The notes under the pieces were generated by a model. That model had not been told where the DNA came from and made no database searches. It worked only from the letters and a program-made list of their open reading frames with translations. From IMG/VR virus record IMGVR_UViG_3300030110_004503, positions 1 through 27,449 of that record: 27,449 nt of DNA. One strand, 5' to 3'. The translations under genes and the position numbers were made by a program. The stretch comes from a virus. This document shows, piece after piece, positions 20,601-27,449 of this stretch; positions within the stretch are counted from its first letter, which is position 1, and every line of letters starts with the position of its first letter.

Positions 20601-23355
20601 ATCATTAGGTTCTAATTTTTCTAGTAATACTGCTACAAGGATTTTACTAGCAGCAGAAAGTGCAGATAATATTCCCCCTAATACTATCCAAATGCAAGCT
20701 AATCATGGCTTGGCTATATTCTCGGGTAGCTCCTCTAATACCTTTGAACCGACAGCATTGATTGATGTCAGAGGAGATGGTTTCATCTCTGGAAGTGTCG
20801 GCATAGGAACAACTAGTCCTAGTGGTGCATTAGAAATATCAGCACAAATAACAGGATCATCAACTGTTGATTATCCATTTTTTATAACTGCTAAAGACGA
20901 TGGTAATACTATAAATCAAACAGCTGGAGCTGGTGTAGGTTTGAAATTCAGAATCGCTGGAAATTCTTCTAGTGATAGTTTAGTGGGAGCAAGTATAGCT
21001 GCTATTAGAGAGAACGGATCGGACACTGTTTCAAGCACGGCGCTAGGCTTCTTTACTTCTCAAAATGATGAGACTTTAGATGAGGCCATGCGTATTACCA
21101 ACGATGGTAATGTCGGCATAGGAACAAATAATGTAACCCAAGGCAAAGTAGAAATTTACGGTAATGGCGTTGATACAGAATTATGTATACATGAAGATGC
21201 TAATACTCACGAAGCGAGGTTGCATTTAAGAAGAGGGGGTAATGATTGGGAGATTATTAACAGTGGTCCTATGTCCATTGAAGTGGAAGGGTCAGAAGTT
21301 GTTAGGTTTAAAACCGATGGTAATGTCGGCATAGGCACAGCAAGCCCAAGTAGAAGACTTAGTGTTCTGCATGATAGTTCTACCACACTTAGTCCTGTAG
21401 CAGACTTTATAGGTGGAGGCTCTACCAACGATGAAACCCAAATACATGTCGGAACCGCATCATCTGCTACTATACTTGGATTCAATAATGGTAACGGAGC
21501 ACTGACTGGTCAATATGGATATGTTGGTATAAGTGGCGCGGGTGCCAATTATCAACCAATAGCTTTTAGATCAGCGAATGTCGGAATAGGAACAAATAGT
21601 CCTGCGGAGTCACTTGATGTTGTTGGAAATATAAAAACAGCGACAAGTTCAACCAATGCTGGTATAAGATTAATTACTTCAAATGGTGCAGGGCCTCAAT
21701 TAGAATTTGGATCAGCTAGTGATTTAGATTCATATGGAACAATAGGACAAAGAGTTGGCCAGTTTAAATTTACTACTTTCAATAGAGATTTTAATTTTAA
21801 TAACAATGGAACAACTAATTTATTTATAGATGTTTCAGAAAATAAAGTCGGCATAGGGACAGATACTCCTACAACAGAATTAGCAGTTGATGGGACGATA
21901 TCTGGCGTTAGTGGACTATACAGTCAAGGCTTATTCATAAGCGGAGTTCCAGTGTCAACGGGATCTGCTGCTGAAGCGGATACGCTTGCTACTGTTACCG
22001 CTCGCGGTAATAGCACAAGCACTTCCATCCTTTCTACGGGGCCGCATATATCTGGTGTGACGGGACTATATAGCGAAAAGGTAGGCATAGGAACAAGTAG
22101 CCCCAGTGGTAAATTAGAGATTAATACATCTCTTAGTAGCTCTGCGACATTAGATATGTTCCAGAGTGTTGTCACATCTTATCCATCAAACACTAGCCTT
22201 AAAGGAGCTTACATTGAATTAACTGATGACAGCAACGCTGGTGCTTGTAACGTCTTTGGAATTGATATTGATGTATCTCATGCAAAAAACCACGGATCGA
22301 ATCGCATTTACGGTGTTCATAGTGTTCTAGATGGCACTGCTGCTAATAATCAGTATGCGGGTTATTTTGAAGCGCCAGCAGCCAATGGTTATCTTGGCGA
22401 TCATGGAGACAGCGCAGTCGTGTTAATCAATGGGAAGAGCAATGGTGATATTTTGCGTGTGGAAGATAGTGATGTAGAAAAGTTTACTATAGTAGATGGT
22501 GGTAATGTCCATATTTCTGGGGATGTAGGAATAGGAACAAATAGTCCAGATACCTCCTTACATATTGAAAGCTCTGACGATGTATTAATTAAAGCGGTAT
22601 CAACAGATGGAGGAGCTGGCATAGCAATAGCTGATCATGGTTCTGCCTCTGAAACAGCTAATGTTATTCGTGTCGAAAGTAACGACATAGCTTTTAAAAC
22701 TAATACCTCTGAAAAATTACGTATCACAGCAGCTGGAAATGTAGGGATCGGCACAGCTATTCCCAGCTTTACATCAGGAGGTGGTGTGCAAATAATGCAG
22801 CCAAGTCAAGCGAATCTTAGGTTGTCAGATTCCTCTGATGCTAGCTATAATCTAGACTTGGCAATGTCTAATGATGACTTCTACGTTGTTAACAGATCTT
22901 CAGGTGGACACTTGAAATTCAGGGTTAACAACAGCACAGAAGCCATAACTGTATTACAAGATGGTAAGGTGGGCATAGGAACAACAGCCCCATCTGATGC
23001 TCTTTCCGTCAATGGTCACTTCTCTGCCACCAGTAAGTCCTTCCTGATTGATCACCCAATCAAAGAAAACAAAAAGCTACAATATGGCTCTTTGGAGGGT
23101 CCAGAGAACGGCGTTTATGTCCGTGGAACTAGTAATAGCGCTAAGATTGAACTGCCTGACTACTGGTCAGAGCTAGTGCATGAAGATTCAATTACTGTTT
23201 CCCTTACCGCATTAGGTAAAAAACAAGATCTATTTGTTAAGTCTAAATCCCCTGAGTTTGTAATAGTTGGGGGTGTAGATGGATCTTATGATTATGTAGT
23301 CTATGGAGAGCGTAAAGACATAGATAAACTAGAAACAGAACCATTAAAAGTGTAA
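14692..23355 (+). CDS. Giant repetitive tail fibre protein, 2887 aa
   Basis: The protein starts with a unique head (MSQPSYEILRVTKDEGAIIY), presumably for tail-tip attachment, and is then repetitive. More than twenty copies of a VGIGTxxP motif occur, often followed by a strand such as LxVxGxISG. A 44-residue cassette (SGVPVSTGSAAEADTL ... STGPHISGVTG) occurs complete three times and in variant form twice. Residues about 615-805 form a glycine-rich stretch with IGGGxNxIxG repeats like the beta-roll head of trimeric autotransporters. The last 106 residues form a distinct domain (KSFLIDHPIKENKKLQYGSL at about 2782) that I associate with cyanophage structural proteins. It lacks the peptidase S74 chaperone signature I would expect in some fibres. 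It is probably a trimeric receptor-binding fibre; it starts one base inside the J stop (TAATG). Confidence 0.85.
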   Translation: MSQPSYEILRVTKDEGAIIYASGAYTFATGATGVGGVHRTAASANNWNNVRFLHVASKVDNLTTSLVPNFTPGAKEFVGSTGTILGGSTPIGDLRGEGTGFVGIGTNQILIQKDSTYSGALYAIYEGAGSTQLTGKIGIGTTAGDISTSGYYEGTFKTKNVNEFETVFSVDTGDLAKITTGSGVYLNDTVTLTSQIVNRQGSLLTTSAEIVADPLISGQKISILNIDGGVVFNDYKITSSPSFTFTRQDNIDVFGSHTRNFGIRTEIVNNGGGSHKTDFFLYGNSLSLQEVYVQASGVSRLNQSTGNLSINTGSITSAADRAIALQGFSQQTLSNTGVSGFIDFQLFFDQDPSYTNYANLDVYVSNTGTGFNLTQGNFLGNFPLDQTQGQHIRLFPNDFGNYNKSDIDLSQDLYFKFRTESSVFLDSQIFSVGPYRIESIPFGDELYLGNAGGSVSSTDRTDSTDAKLIVDDGFDGGTIFANTYSGSGVSGRITDPFGKIYLISGEGGTTEADTLQTVTDRGNSTNTSILSTGPHISGVTGLFSDRVGIGTLEVFGDTTFSVVGAGSTAASFTVRNGVGGDRGFVGIGSTEPQFPLDGSNLARANIGAARSEINSTGSAIMGGADHHISGDFNMIAGGIFNNISGNNFSFIGGGSGIDITGSKFSTSVGGDNNDIFLGTGHFLGGGRDNLITGAKLASTIVGGDQNKIFGGNSNFIGGGDRNIITGSRDGATLVGGTNNQVSATLGFVGAGGTNVVHGPPQGGAILGGVGNSVSGAYSSSIGGFSNAVSGDYSIVGGYKAQIPDGVDGATVLADGQNRDHISSGSNTITLDFAGGVHVPTSGLFAQGLLVSGVPVSTGSAAEADTLQTVTDRGATTTNSITVGLTLDVADSVRHAGDTDTRLDFAPDQVKLVSNGITRLQTENAGVIINEGGVSADFRVEGDTDTHALFVDGSADNVGIGTDSPSTKFHLGSGIARFQNGLSNYIEVDGGVAGQNIARISSRFNRFEIVTNAGAGDPDISLMPAAGGNVGIGNNSPAEALSISTAAESKDNNIDFLVSNSYNAGLLFRDPGGGRGSIISNTDNDLIFSTNGTGVSAETMRIQDDGNVGIGTNSPTTKLAVAGTISGVSGQFSQGLFISGVPVSTGSAAEADTLATVTARGNTTSTSILSTGPHISGVTGLFQDGIGINTTDVSSSLTVSATGDSHAGGYGNNIKLNGSNFPSILFDASSNNDFLLGVDGNGFNIKEAGSDARLVIDNNGLVGIGTHNPSAALSVGDGGDKRASNTDFVISDDTPQIELRDTAKSAIISFNDTQGVRIFSNYSTSTSPQFTIENDGNVGIGTSTPDDALTIVGTSADFSLRKADNSLAARLVQFSAGGAQLRLYDSGSNEQIRLAGDGSNSFITGNVGIGITNPNKPLQVVGGISGEDIILDAGNSSDMAIQFAGSSNGIYCDPVTQMRFAVDSASSAMVLSSNNIQFGAGGNSKLTWSTNNYLEFNGGGTKARLNSAGLGIGTTNPDGILNTSGGHVTLQGVNKGYIRAREERASVSDYTSVSSSILTLANYFGQNEYGQFVDNAGNFIIQKSGLATHLLKFSTTDITVSGYGIKFAKNQALANLAIDLRNENGDEVGFYSPATNVIGFVTDRTERMRIDSAGKVGIGTDSPSYTLDVNGRIRTKQDLYLDGAYVIKNLSNHLYLDAASSKDIIFRPNNGTEKMRITSAGNVGIGTDTPTTELAVVGTISGVSGQFDQGLFISGVPVSTGSAAEADTLQTVTTRGNTTSTSILSTGPHISGVTGFFSNRLHVGTPIGTHDCAIEAAHGSRQLIVSDTTSVAAGVGGKVDFFGAYTAGGARTLFGSIQAKKTNASAGHYGGGLALSTRVNGGGAATERLTILEGGNVGIGTVSPDATLQIKAGDTTGFLVQSSSDKNILWAEDTESVNVRQTLNVYHTTVASRYLQLGWGSVFANDNDNELSLGSNFSSNTATRILLAAESADNIPPNTIQMQANHGLAIFSGSSSNTFEPTALIDVRGDGFISGSVGIGTTSPSGALEISAQITGSSTVDYPFFITAKDDGNTINQTAGAGVGLKFRIAGNSSSDSLVGASIAAIRENGSDTVSSTALGFFTSQNDETLDEAMRITNDGNVGIGTNNVTQGKVEIYGNGVDTELCIHEDANTHEARLHLRRGGNDWEIINSGPMSIEVEGSEVVRFKTDGNVGIGTASPSRRLSVLHDSSTTLSPVADFIGGGSTNDETQIHVGTASSATILGFNNGNGALTGQYGYVGISGAGANYQPIAFRSANVGIGTNSPAESLDVVGNIKTATSSTNAGIRLITSNGAGPQLEFGSASDLDSYGTIGQRVGQFKFTTFNRDFNFNNNGTTNLFIDVSENKVGIGTDTPTTELAVDGTISGVSGLYSQGLFISGVPVSTGSAAEADTLATVTARGNSTSTSILSTGPHISGVTGLYSEKVGIGTSSPSGKLEINTSLSSSATLDMFQSVVTSYPSNTSLKGAYIELTDDSNAGACNVFGIDIDVSHAKNHGSNRIYGVHSVLDGTAANNQYAGYFEAPAANGYLGDHGDSAVVLINGKSNGDILRVEDSDVEKFTIVDGGNVHISGDVGIGTNSPDTSLHIESSDDVLIKAVSTDGGAGIAIADHGSASETANVIRVESNDIAFKTNTSEKLRITAAGNVGIGTAIPSFTSGGGVQIMQPSQANLRLSDSSDASYNLDLAMSNDDFYVVNRSSGGHLKFRVNNSTEAITVLQDGKVGIGTTAPSDALSVNGHFSATSKSFLIDHPIKENKKLQYGSLEGPENGVYVRGTSNSAKIELPDYWSELVHEDSITVSLTALGKKQDLFVKSKSPEFVIVGGVDGSYDYVVYGERKDIDKLETEPLKV
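16222..16320 (+). repeat. Fibre cassette copy A (partial, first fibre)
   Basis: It encodes EADTLQTVTDRGNSTNTSIL followed by STGPHISGVTGLF, without the SGVPVSTGSA lead-in of the full copies. Confidence 0.75.
17242..17340 (+). repeat. Fibre cassette copy B (variant, first fibre)
   Basis: It encodes the SGVPVSTGSAAEADTLQTV lead-in, then the variant RGATTTNSITVG in place of the STGPHISGVTG end. Confidence 0.75.
18103..18234 (+). repeat. Fibre cassette copy C (132 bp, complete, first fibre)
   Basis: It is a full 44-residue unit from SGVPVSTGSAAEAD to HISGVTGLF, preceded by ISGVSGQFSQGLFI. Confidence 0.8.
19757..19811 (+). repeat. 55-bp exact direct repeat shared between fibres, copy 1
   Basis: It is identical to 25106-25160 in the second fibre gene. 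It encodes the stretch around SNHLYLDAASSKDIIFRP; flanking codons are similar but diverged. Confidence 0.85.
19948..20079 (+). repeat. Fibre cassette copy D (132 bp, complete, first fibre)
   Basis: It is the same length and phase as copy C; the protein is nearly the same but many codons differ at the third base. Confidence 0.8.
21940..22071 (+). repeat. Fibre cassette copy E (132 bp, complete, first fibre)
   Basis: It is a full unit, ending HISGVTGLY, with the ADTLATVTARGN variant also found in copies C and F. Confidence 0.8.
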
Positions 23356-23364
23356 TAAAATACG

Positions 23365-26300
23365 ATGTCCAATATTGTTATAAGTCCAGAATCAGGCATT
23401 TTAGAATTCAATAATAATTCTCCAAGTGGGGCAGCAATTAGATCTGCTACGGCCCCAATAAGGCTAGATGCAACTGGTGGTAATAGTTTTATTACTGGTG
23501 CTAATTTCGGTATAGGAACAAATAGTCCATCATCTCCCTTAGAAGTCATTAACGATACTAGCAGTTATGATGGTATTACTTTAAAAAGTGCAGCGGGTAA
23601 TAATACCGTTAGGATTGGGGCTGGTGATGTCAGTAACAATGCGAGAGTGAGCTTATTTAATAGCTCTGCTGAAGTAGCTATTCAACTTCATGCAAACACA
23701 TCAAACCCCACTTACTTTAATGCTGGTAATGTCGGTATAGGTTCAGCATCACCAGATCATAAATTAAGAGTCGGTGATGGTAACATATGCATAGATAGCG
23801 ATCATGCTTACATAGGAAACATATATAGATCTTTTGTAGCAAGTAATACAAACATCAGACTTAATAACACCACAGATATGCAGTTCAATCTGCATAACAC
23901 TAATATGGATTTCAAGTTTGGATTACAAGGAAGTGATCCATTCTTTACAATCGGTGGTGATGGTGTGGTCACATCCACGGGCGCACACATTTCTGGGATT
24001 AGCGGTATCTTTTCAGATGCAACAGTGACACCCAAAATTACTACAGCAGCTGGTAACCTTAATATAACCCCAGCTGGTTCTTATATTTTTATTGGTAAAG
24101 GATTGTATGGATCTAATGTGGGAGTTGGATATCAAACCAGCGCAGTTAGTGCCTTAAAGTTCTTCCTTGGTGGTAGTATTGATAGTCCAGATATCAAATT
24201 AGAAAGAGATGGCGCTGCTCAATTAGCTCTGCGTAATGGTTCTAATGCTCAAAATTTAAGAATTTATAATACTTATACATCTGCGACTAATTTTGAAAGA
24301 GGTTCTTTGCGTTGGGAAAACGATGTTTTCACAATTGCAGCGGAAGCTGGTTCAGCAGGAGGAACTTCAAGGAATCTAAGCATCAGTGGCGGCGCAACTG
24401 TTGGTATAACCACAAGTGATACAGAAAGAATAACCGTCCTTGCTAATGGTCTTGTAGGGATTAATGATACCAGCCCCGCTAGTTACCGCCTATGTGTTGG
24501 TGGGGGTATTAAAGCAACGGCTGCCTCTCAATTTGATGGCACTGTCACTTTTAACTCCCAATTGCTTGCTACTGACATTAGAGCCGTTGGTGATTCAGAT
24601 ACTCGTTTTGCTCTCGGTAGCGATTCGATTCAAATATTTGCTGGTGGTATGCAGATGGTTAATTTTTCTGAATCAACTACAAATCGAGTAATCGTAAATG
24701 GTGCTTATAATGATTTAGATTTAGTCGTTTACCCTTCTGGGGGTGGATATGAGGCATTCAAAGTGCAGGGGTCTGATGGTTTTGTAGGGGTTCACAAAGG
24801 CGCTCCAACTTCTCAACTTGATGTAGCGGGGACTGGAAAATTTAGTGCAGGACTATTTGTTAGTGGTGTCCCAGTGTCAACGGGTTCTGCCGCTGAAGCG
24901 GATACGTTAGCTACAGTTACGGCGCGTGGTAATAGCACAAGCACTTCTATTCTTTCTACAGGGCCGCACATTTCTGGAGTCACTGGACTGTTTGAAAAAC
25001 GAGTTGGTATAGGAACAGATAGTCCAGATTATACATTAGATGTAAATGGTAGGATCAGAACCAAGCAAGACCTCTACTTAGACGGTGCTTTTGTGATAAA
25101 AAATATAAGCAATCATTTATACCTCGATGCAGCGAGCAGTAAAGACATAATTTTTAGACCTAATAATGGCACACAGGCGGCGGTTATTACCTCCGCAGGT
25201 AATGTAGGAATAGGAACAGCTAGTCCGTCTGCAAACGGATCTAAAACTACATTACATATTAATAACGACACTAATGGTGCTGCTATAAGATTAAGTCAAG
25301 CAAGCAATAGCTCTCTTATTAGATATGATAATACCAACGGTTTGCAGGTTGGCACAATAGCTAGTAAAAATTTATCTTTTGAGACCGCTGATACAACAGC
25401 CATAACGATTGATACTAGTCAAAAAGTAGGCATAGGAACAGCGAGTGCTCAAGCTGATTTCCAAGTCAGTGGAAGCGGTGTATTCGGTGTAATCGAGGCC
25501 AATGCTGTTAACTCAACTGTAACTGTAGCTGGATATGATGATTTTGGTCTTGATTTTAGAGCGCATAACACTTGGACACATTGGAAAGCTAGAGTCGGGC
25601 ATGGTATAAATTTCAAATTATTTAACGATGGCACTGTTAACCAGAACCAAGTATTAGAGTTAGGTAAAACAACAAAAGATAATGCTAAAATATATGTAAG
25701 GTCTACTGGCGCATTCATAGAAGCTGGCATGAATGCCAGCACAACCATCCCTGTTGTTAGCATGGGTTGTTTGCCTGACAGTGATCATCTAGGTGGTGCT
25801 TACTTAGATGTTCGTGATGCTGTTGCTAGAACTCATAGATATGAGTTTAATAGAGATGGAACTTTTCTCGCATCTGGGATAAAGATAGCTAGCACGCTAA
25901 CTCATGATGGAGACACTGATACACTTTTAGAATTTACTGATAATACCATAAAGCTAGAGGCTGGTGGGGAAGAACACATAAAACTAGAGGTTGGTGGTGT
26001 TACTATCAACGAAGGGGGCCAACCTAATGACCTTAGAGTTGAGGGTGATACCGATACTCATTTGTTACATGTAGATGGTTCAAGTGATAGAGTGGGTATA
26101 GGAGTAGCAAATCCTTCTAGTTTCGGCATGAAGTTGGAAGTTGGTGGTGGTGTTAAAATAGATGATGTCAATTTCTTTACGAATTACACTGCTGGTCTAG
26201 CTATATCACCCACAACATCAGCTGATCCTCAAGTTCTCATAGCGGCTCAAGCCGCAGTTCAAAACAATAATTCCAAAACTATATTTAGGGTTACAGATCA

Positions 26301-27449
26301 GACTTTTAATACTCCCTTTTTCCAAGTTAATGGTGGCGGTAATGTGGCTATAGGAACGAATGTTCCTACAACAAAACTTGACGTAAGAGGTAACATTTCT
26401 GGATCTGGTAATTTCATAGGGACTGGTATCGGAAATCGAATTACCGCATCTGATGGAACACCTTATCTTGTATCAGGAGATGTGGCTGGAGAAGCTGATA
26501 CGTTACAGACTGTCACGACTCGCGGTAACAGCACAAGCACTTCTATTCTTTCTACAGGGCCGCACATTTCTGGAGTCACTGGACTATTTGAAAAACAAGT
26601 TGGTATAGGGACAAGTTCACCAAATTCTGATCTACATGTTTACGCACCTTCTAGTGCTCCAACATTTAGGATAAGTAGAGGATCAAATGGTCAAGTTTGG
26701 ACTCAAACTATTGACTCTTCTGCTCGCTTCCTATTACAAGAAGCTGCTTCAGAGGGAGGCACTCTAAATACCAGATTGTCAATAGATGATGCTGGAGAAA
26801 CTCTGCTATGCATGAATGGTGGTAGTGCAGGAATTGGGACAGTAAGTGTTAATCAGAACGGGAGCAAAACAACATTAGATATTCACCATGCTACTGCTGG
26901 TGCCGCTATAAGATTAAGACAAGCAAGTAATAGTGCCCTAATTAGATATGATGATACTAACGGTTTACAGGTAGGCACAATAGCTAGTAAAAATTTATCT
27001 TTTGAGACCGCTGATACAACAGCCATAACGATTGATACTAGTCAAAAAGTAGGCATAGGAACAACTGATCCAGCTACAAAACTATCAGTATCTGGTGGAG
27101 ATATCGCCGCTTACAACAGAGACGGGACATCAAGGGTCATAGTTAGCGAAGACGGTAGCACTACATTTAATTCATTAATAATGGAGGCTGATGGTGCTTC
27201 TAATAATACGCATTTTTATACTGATGGCACTTCTAATGCGATGTCAATTAGCTCTAAAGGTTCCACTTCAGATATAGTATTAAGCGCTCGTCAACATATA
27301 TCATTTAAAACTAATAATGGCGGAACTTTAGCTGGTGGTGGTGAAAGAATGCGGATTACCTCCGCAGGTAATGTTGGTATAGGAACAGCAAGCCCTGCTA
27401 GTAATGCACTTCTTGAAGTTACAGGAAACATTTTGTCATTTAGCACAGA
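23365..27449 (+). CDS. Second giant tail fibre gene, truncated by the right window edge
   Basis: The frame opens at ATG 23365, ten bases after the first fibre's stop, and stays open to the window end (at least 1361 residues). The N-terminus MSNIVISPESGILEFNNN is a fibre start of a kind seen in marine phages. It contains about a dozen VGIGT-type motifs, a full 44-residue cassette (24862-24993), a partial one (26491-26589), and segments nearly the same as parts of the first fibre, including a 55-bp exact match. It also has an internal 90-bp exact duplication. No Shine-Dalgarno sequence lies before the ATG; AAAGTGTAATAAAATACG, which includes the previous stop, precedes it. It is probably a paralogous or alternate fibre on the same tail tip. 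The C-terminal receptor-binding end is not visible. Confidence 0.85.
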   Translation, partial: MSNIVISPESGILEFNNNSPSGAAIRSATAPIRLDATGGNSFITGANFGIGTNSPSSPLEVINDTSSYDGITLKSAAGNNTVRIGAGDVSNNARVSLFNSSAEVAIQLHANTSNPTYFNAGNVGIGSASPDHKLRVGDGNICIDSDHAYIGNIYRSFVASNTNIRLNNTTDMQFNLHNTNMDFKFGLQGSDPFFTIGGDGVVTSTGAHISGISGIFSDATVTPKITTAAGNLNITPAGSYIFIGKGLYGSNVGVGYQTSAVSALKFFLGGSIDSPDIKLERDGAAQLALRNGSNAQNLRIYNTYTSATNFERGSLRWENDVFTIAAEAGSAGGTSRNLSISGGATVGITTSDTERITVLANGLVGINDTSPASYRLCVGGGIKATAASQFDGTVTFNSQLLATDIRAVGDSDTRFALGSDSIQIFAGGMQMVNFSESTTNRVIVNGAYNDLDLVVYPSGGGYEAFKVQGSDGFVGVHKGAPTSQLDVAGTGKFSAGLFVSGVPVSTGSAAEADTLATVTARGNSTSTSILSTGPHISGVTGLFEKRVGIGTDSPDYTLDVNGRIRTKQDLYLDGAFVIKNISNHLYLDAASSKDIIFRPNNGTQAAVITSAGNVGIGTASPSANGSKTTLHINNDTNGAAIRLSQASNSSLIRYDNTNGLQVGTIASKNLSFETADTTAITIDTSQKVGIGTASAQADFQVSGSGVFGVIEANAVNSTVTVAGYDDFGLDFRAHNTWTHWKARVGHGINFKLFNDGTVNQNQVLELGKTTKDNAKIYVRSTGAFIEAGMNASTTIPVVSMGCLPDSDHLGGAYLDVRDAVARTHRYEFNRDGTFLASGIKIASTLTHDGDTDTLLEFTDNTIKLEAGGEEHIKLEVGGVTINEGGQPNDLRVEGDTDTHLLHVDGSSDRVGIGVANPSSFGMKLEVGGGVKIDDVNFFTNYTAGLAISPTTSADPQVLIAAQAAVQNNNSKTIFRVTDQTFNTPFFQVNGGGNVAIGTNVPTTKLDVRGNISGSGNFIGTGIGNRITASDGTPYLVSGDVAGEADTLQTVTTRGNSTSTSILSTGPHISGVTGLFEKQVGIGTSSPNSDLHVYAPSSAPTFRISRGSNGQVWTQTIDSSARFLLQEAASEGGTLNTRLSIDDAGETLLCMNGGSAGIGTVSVNQNGSKTTLDIHHATAGAAIRLRQASNSALIRYDDTNGLQVGTIASKNLSFETADTTAITIDTSQKVGIGTTDPATKLSVSGGDIAAYNRDGTSRVIVSEDGSTTFNSLIMEADGASNNTHFYTDGTSNAMSISSKGSTSDIVLSARQHISFKTNNGGTLAGGGERMRITSAGNVGIGTASPASNALLEVTGNILSFST
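24862..24993 (+). repeat. Fibre cassette copy F (132 bp, complete, second fibre)
   Basis: It is a full 44-residue unit in the second fibre, closest in protein sequence to copy E of the first fibre. Confidence 0.8.
25106..25160 (+). repeat. 55-bp exact direct repeat shared between fibres, copy 2
   Basis: It is identical base for base to 19757-19811. It lies in the same module order (after TLDVNGRIRTKQDLYLDGA) as in the first fibre. Confidence 0.85.
25351..25440 (+). repeat. 90-bp exact direct repeat, copy 1
   Basis: It is identical to 26974-27063 within the same gene and encodes GTIASKNLSFETADTTAITI followed by DTSQKVGIGT. No synonymous change separates the copies, which points to recent duplication or gene conversion. 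Confidence 0.9.
26491..26589 (+). repeat. Fibre cassette copy G (partial, second fibre)
   Basis: It encodes EADTLQTVTTRGNSTSTSIL then STGPHISGVTGLF, lacking the SGVPVSTGSA lead-in, like copy A. Confidence 0.75.
26974..27063 (+). repeat. 90-bp exact direct repeat, copy 2
   Basis: It is the second copy of 25351-25440; the sequence just upstream (ATTAGATATGAT) is also similar but carries differences. Confidence 0.9.

Noticed and set aside
16140-22622. Many Pro- and Leu-rich minus-strand frames opposite the fibre genes
   Set aside because: They repeat PIPTLP-like motifs that are simply the antisense of VGIGT repeats, so they are shadows.
24464-24691. Plus-strand 75-codon frame inside the second fibre
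   Set aside because: It is an out-of-frame overlap of the long fibre frame, which stays open through the window end.
14692-27449. Regularly recurring short repeats that might suggest a CRISPR array
   Set aside because: The repeats are in frame, vary at third positions, have irregular spacing and encode VGIGT fibre motifs.

Overview
The window looks like part of the late region of an AT-rich, tailed, lambda-like siphophage genome (or prophage). The plus strand carries the lambda-type tail-tip series L-K-I-J in order, followed by two very large repeat-rich tail-fibre genes. The sequence shows no integrase, tRNA, rRNA, CRISPR array or insertion sequence. The fibres use repeat styles and a C-terminal domain that I associate with marine phages, including cyanophages. 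The host is probably an aquatic Gram-negative bacterium: the phage encodes a spanin-like lipoprotein and an outer-membrane beta-barrel. I cannot name the host.

Layout. (1) 3-323, plus strand: the 3' end of an unrecognised gene entering from the left. (2) 320-6627, minus strand: a block of lysis and accessory genes lying between plus-strand genes. Read in its own direction it holds a GNAT-like protein, a 65-aa protein and an overlapping Rz/Rz1-like pair (6627-5372); an outer-membrane beta-barrel with its own promoter and terminator (5331-4648); holin, two-TM membrane protein and CHAP endolysin (4573-3034); a metabolic operon of a 94-aa unknown, MazG-like enzyme, HNH endonuclease, 46-aa basic protein and inorganic pyrophosphatase (2991-1175); a 63-aa holin-like protein (1132-941); and a PD-(D/E)XK nuclease-like protein (856-320). 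(3) 6669-14692, plus strand: L, K, I and J, joined by overlapping stop and start codons. (4) 14692-23355: a 2887-aa fibre. (5) From 23365 off the right edge: a second fibre sharing modules with the first.

How it fits together. L, K, I and J should build the tail tip, and the fibres should attach there for host recognition. The L protein keeps lambda gpL's four-cysteine pattern but carries two large inserted domains, one CBM5/12-like and one LamG-like, which suggests that even the tip core has been used to display sugar-binding modules. The minus block should release virions (holin, endolysin, spanins). MazG releases pyrophosphate from NTPs and the pyrophosphatase, encoded in the same operon, can hydrolyse it.

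Regulation. Several minus-strand units have a -10-like hexamer only 6-9 nt before the ATG, and Shine-Dalgarno sequences are scarce. This suggests leaderless transcripts. There is no stretch longer than 300 bases without a gene.
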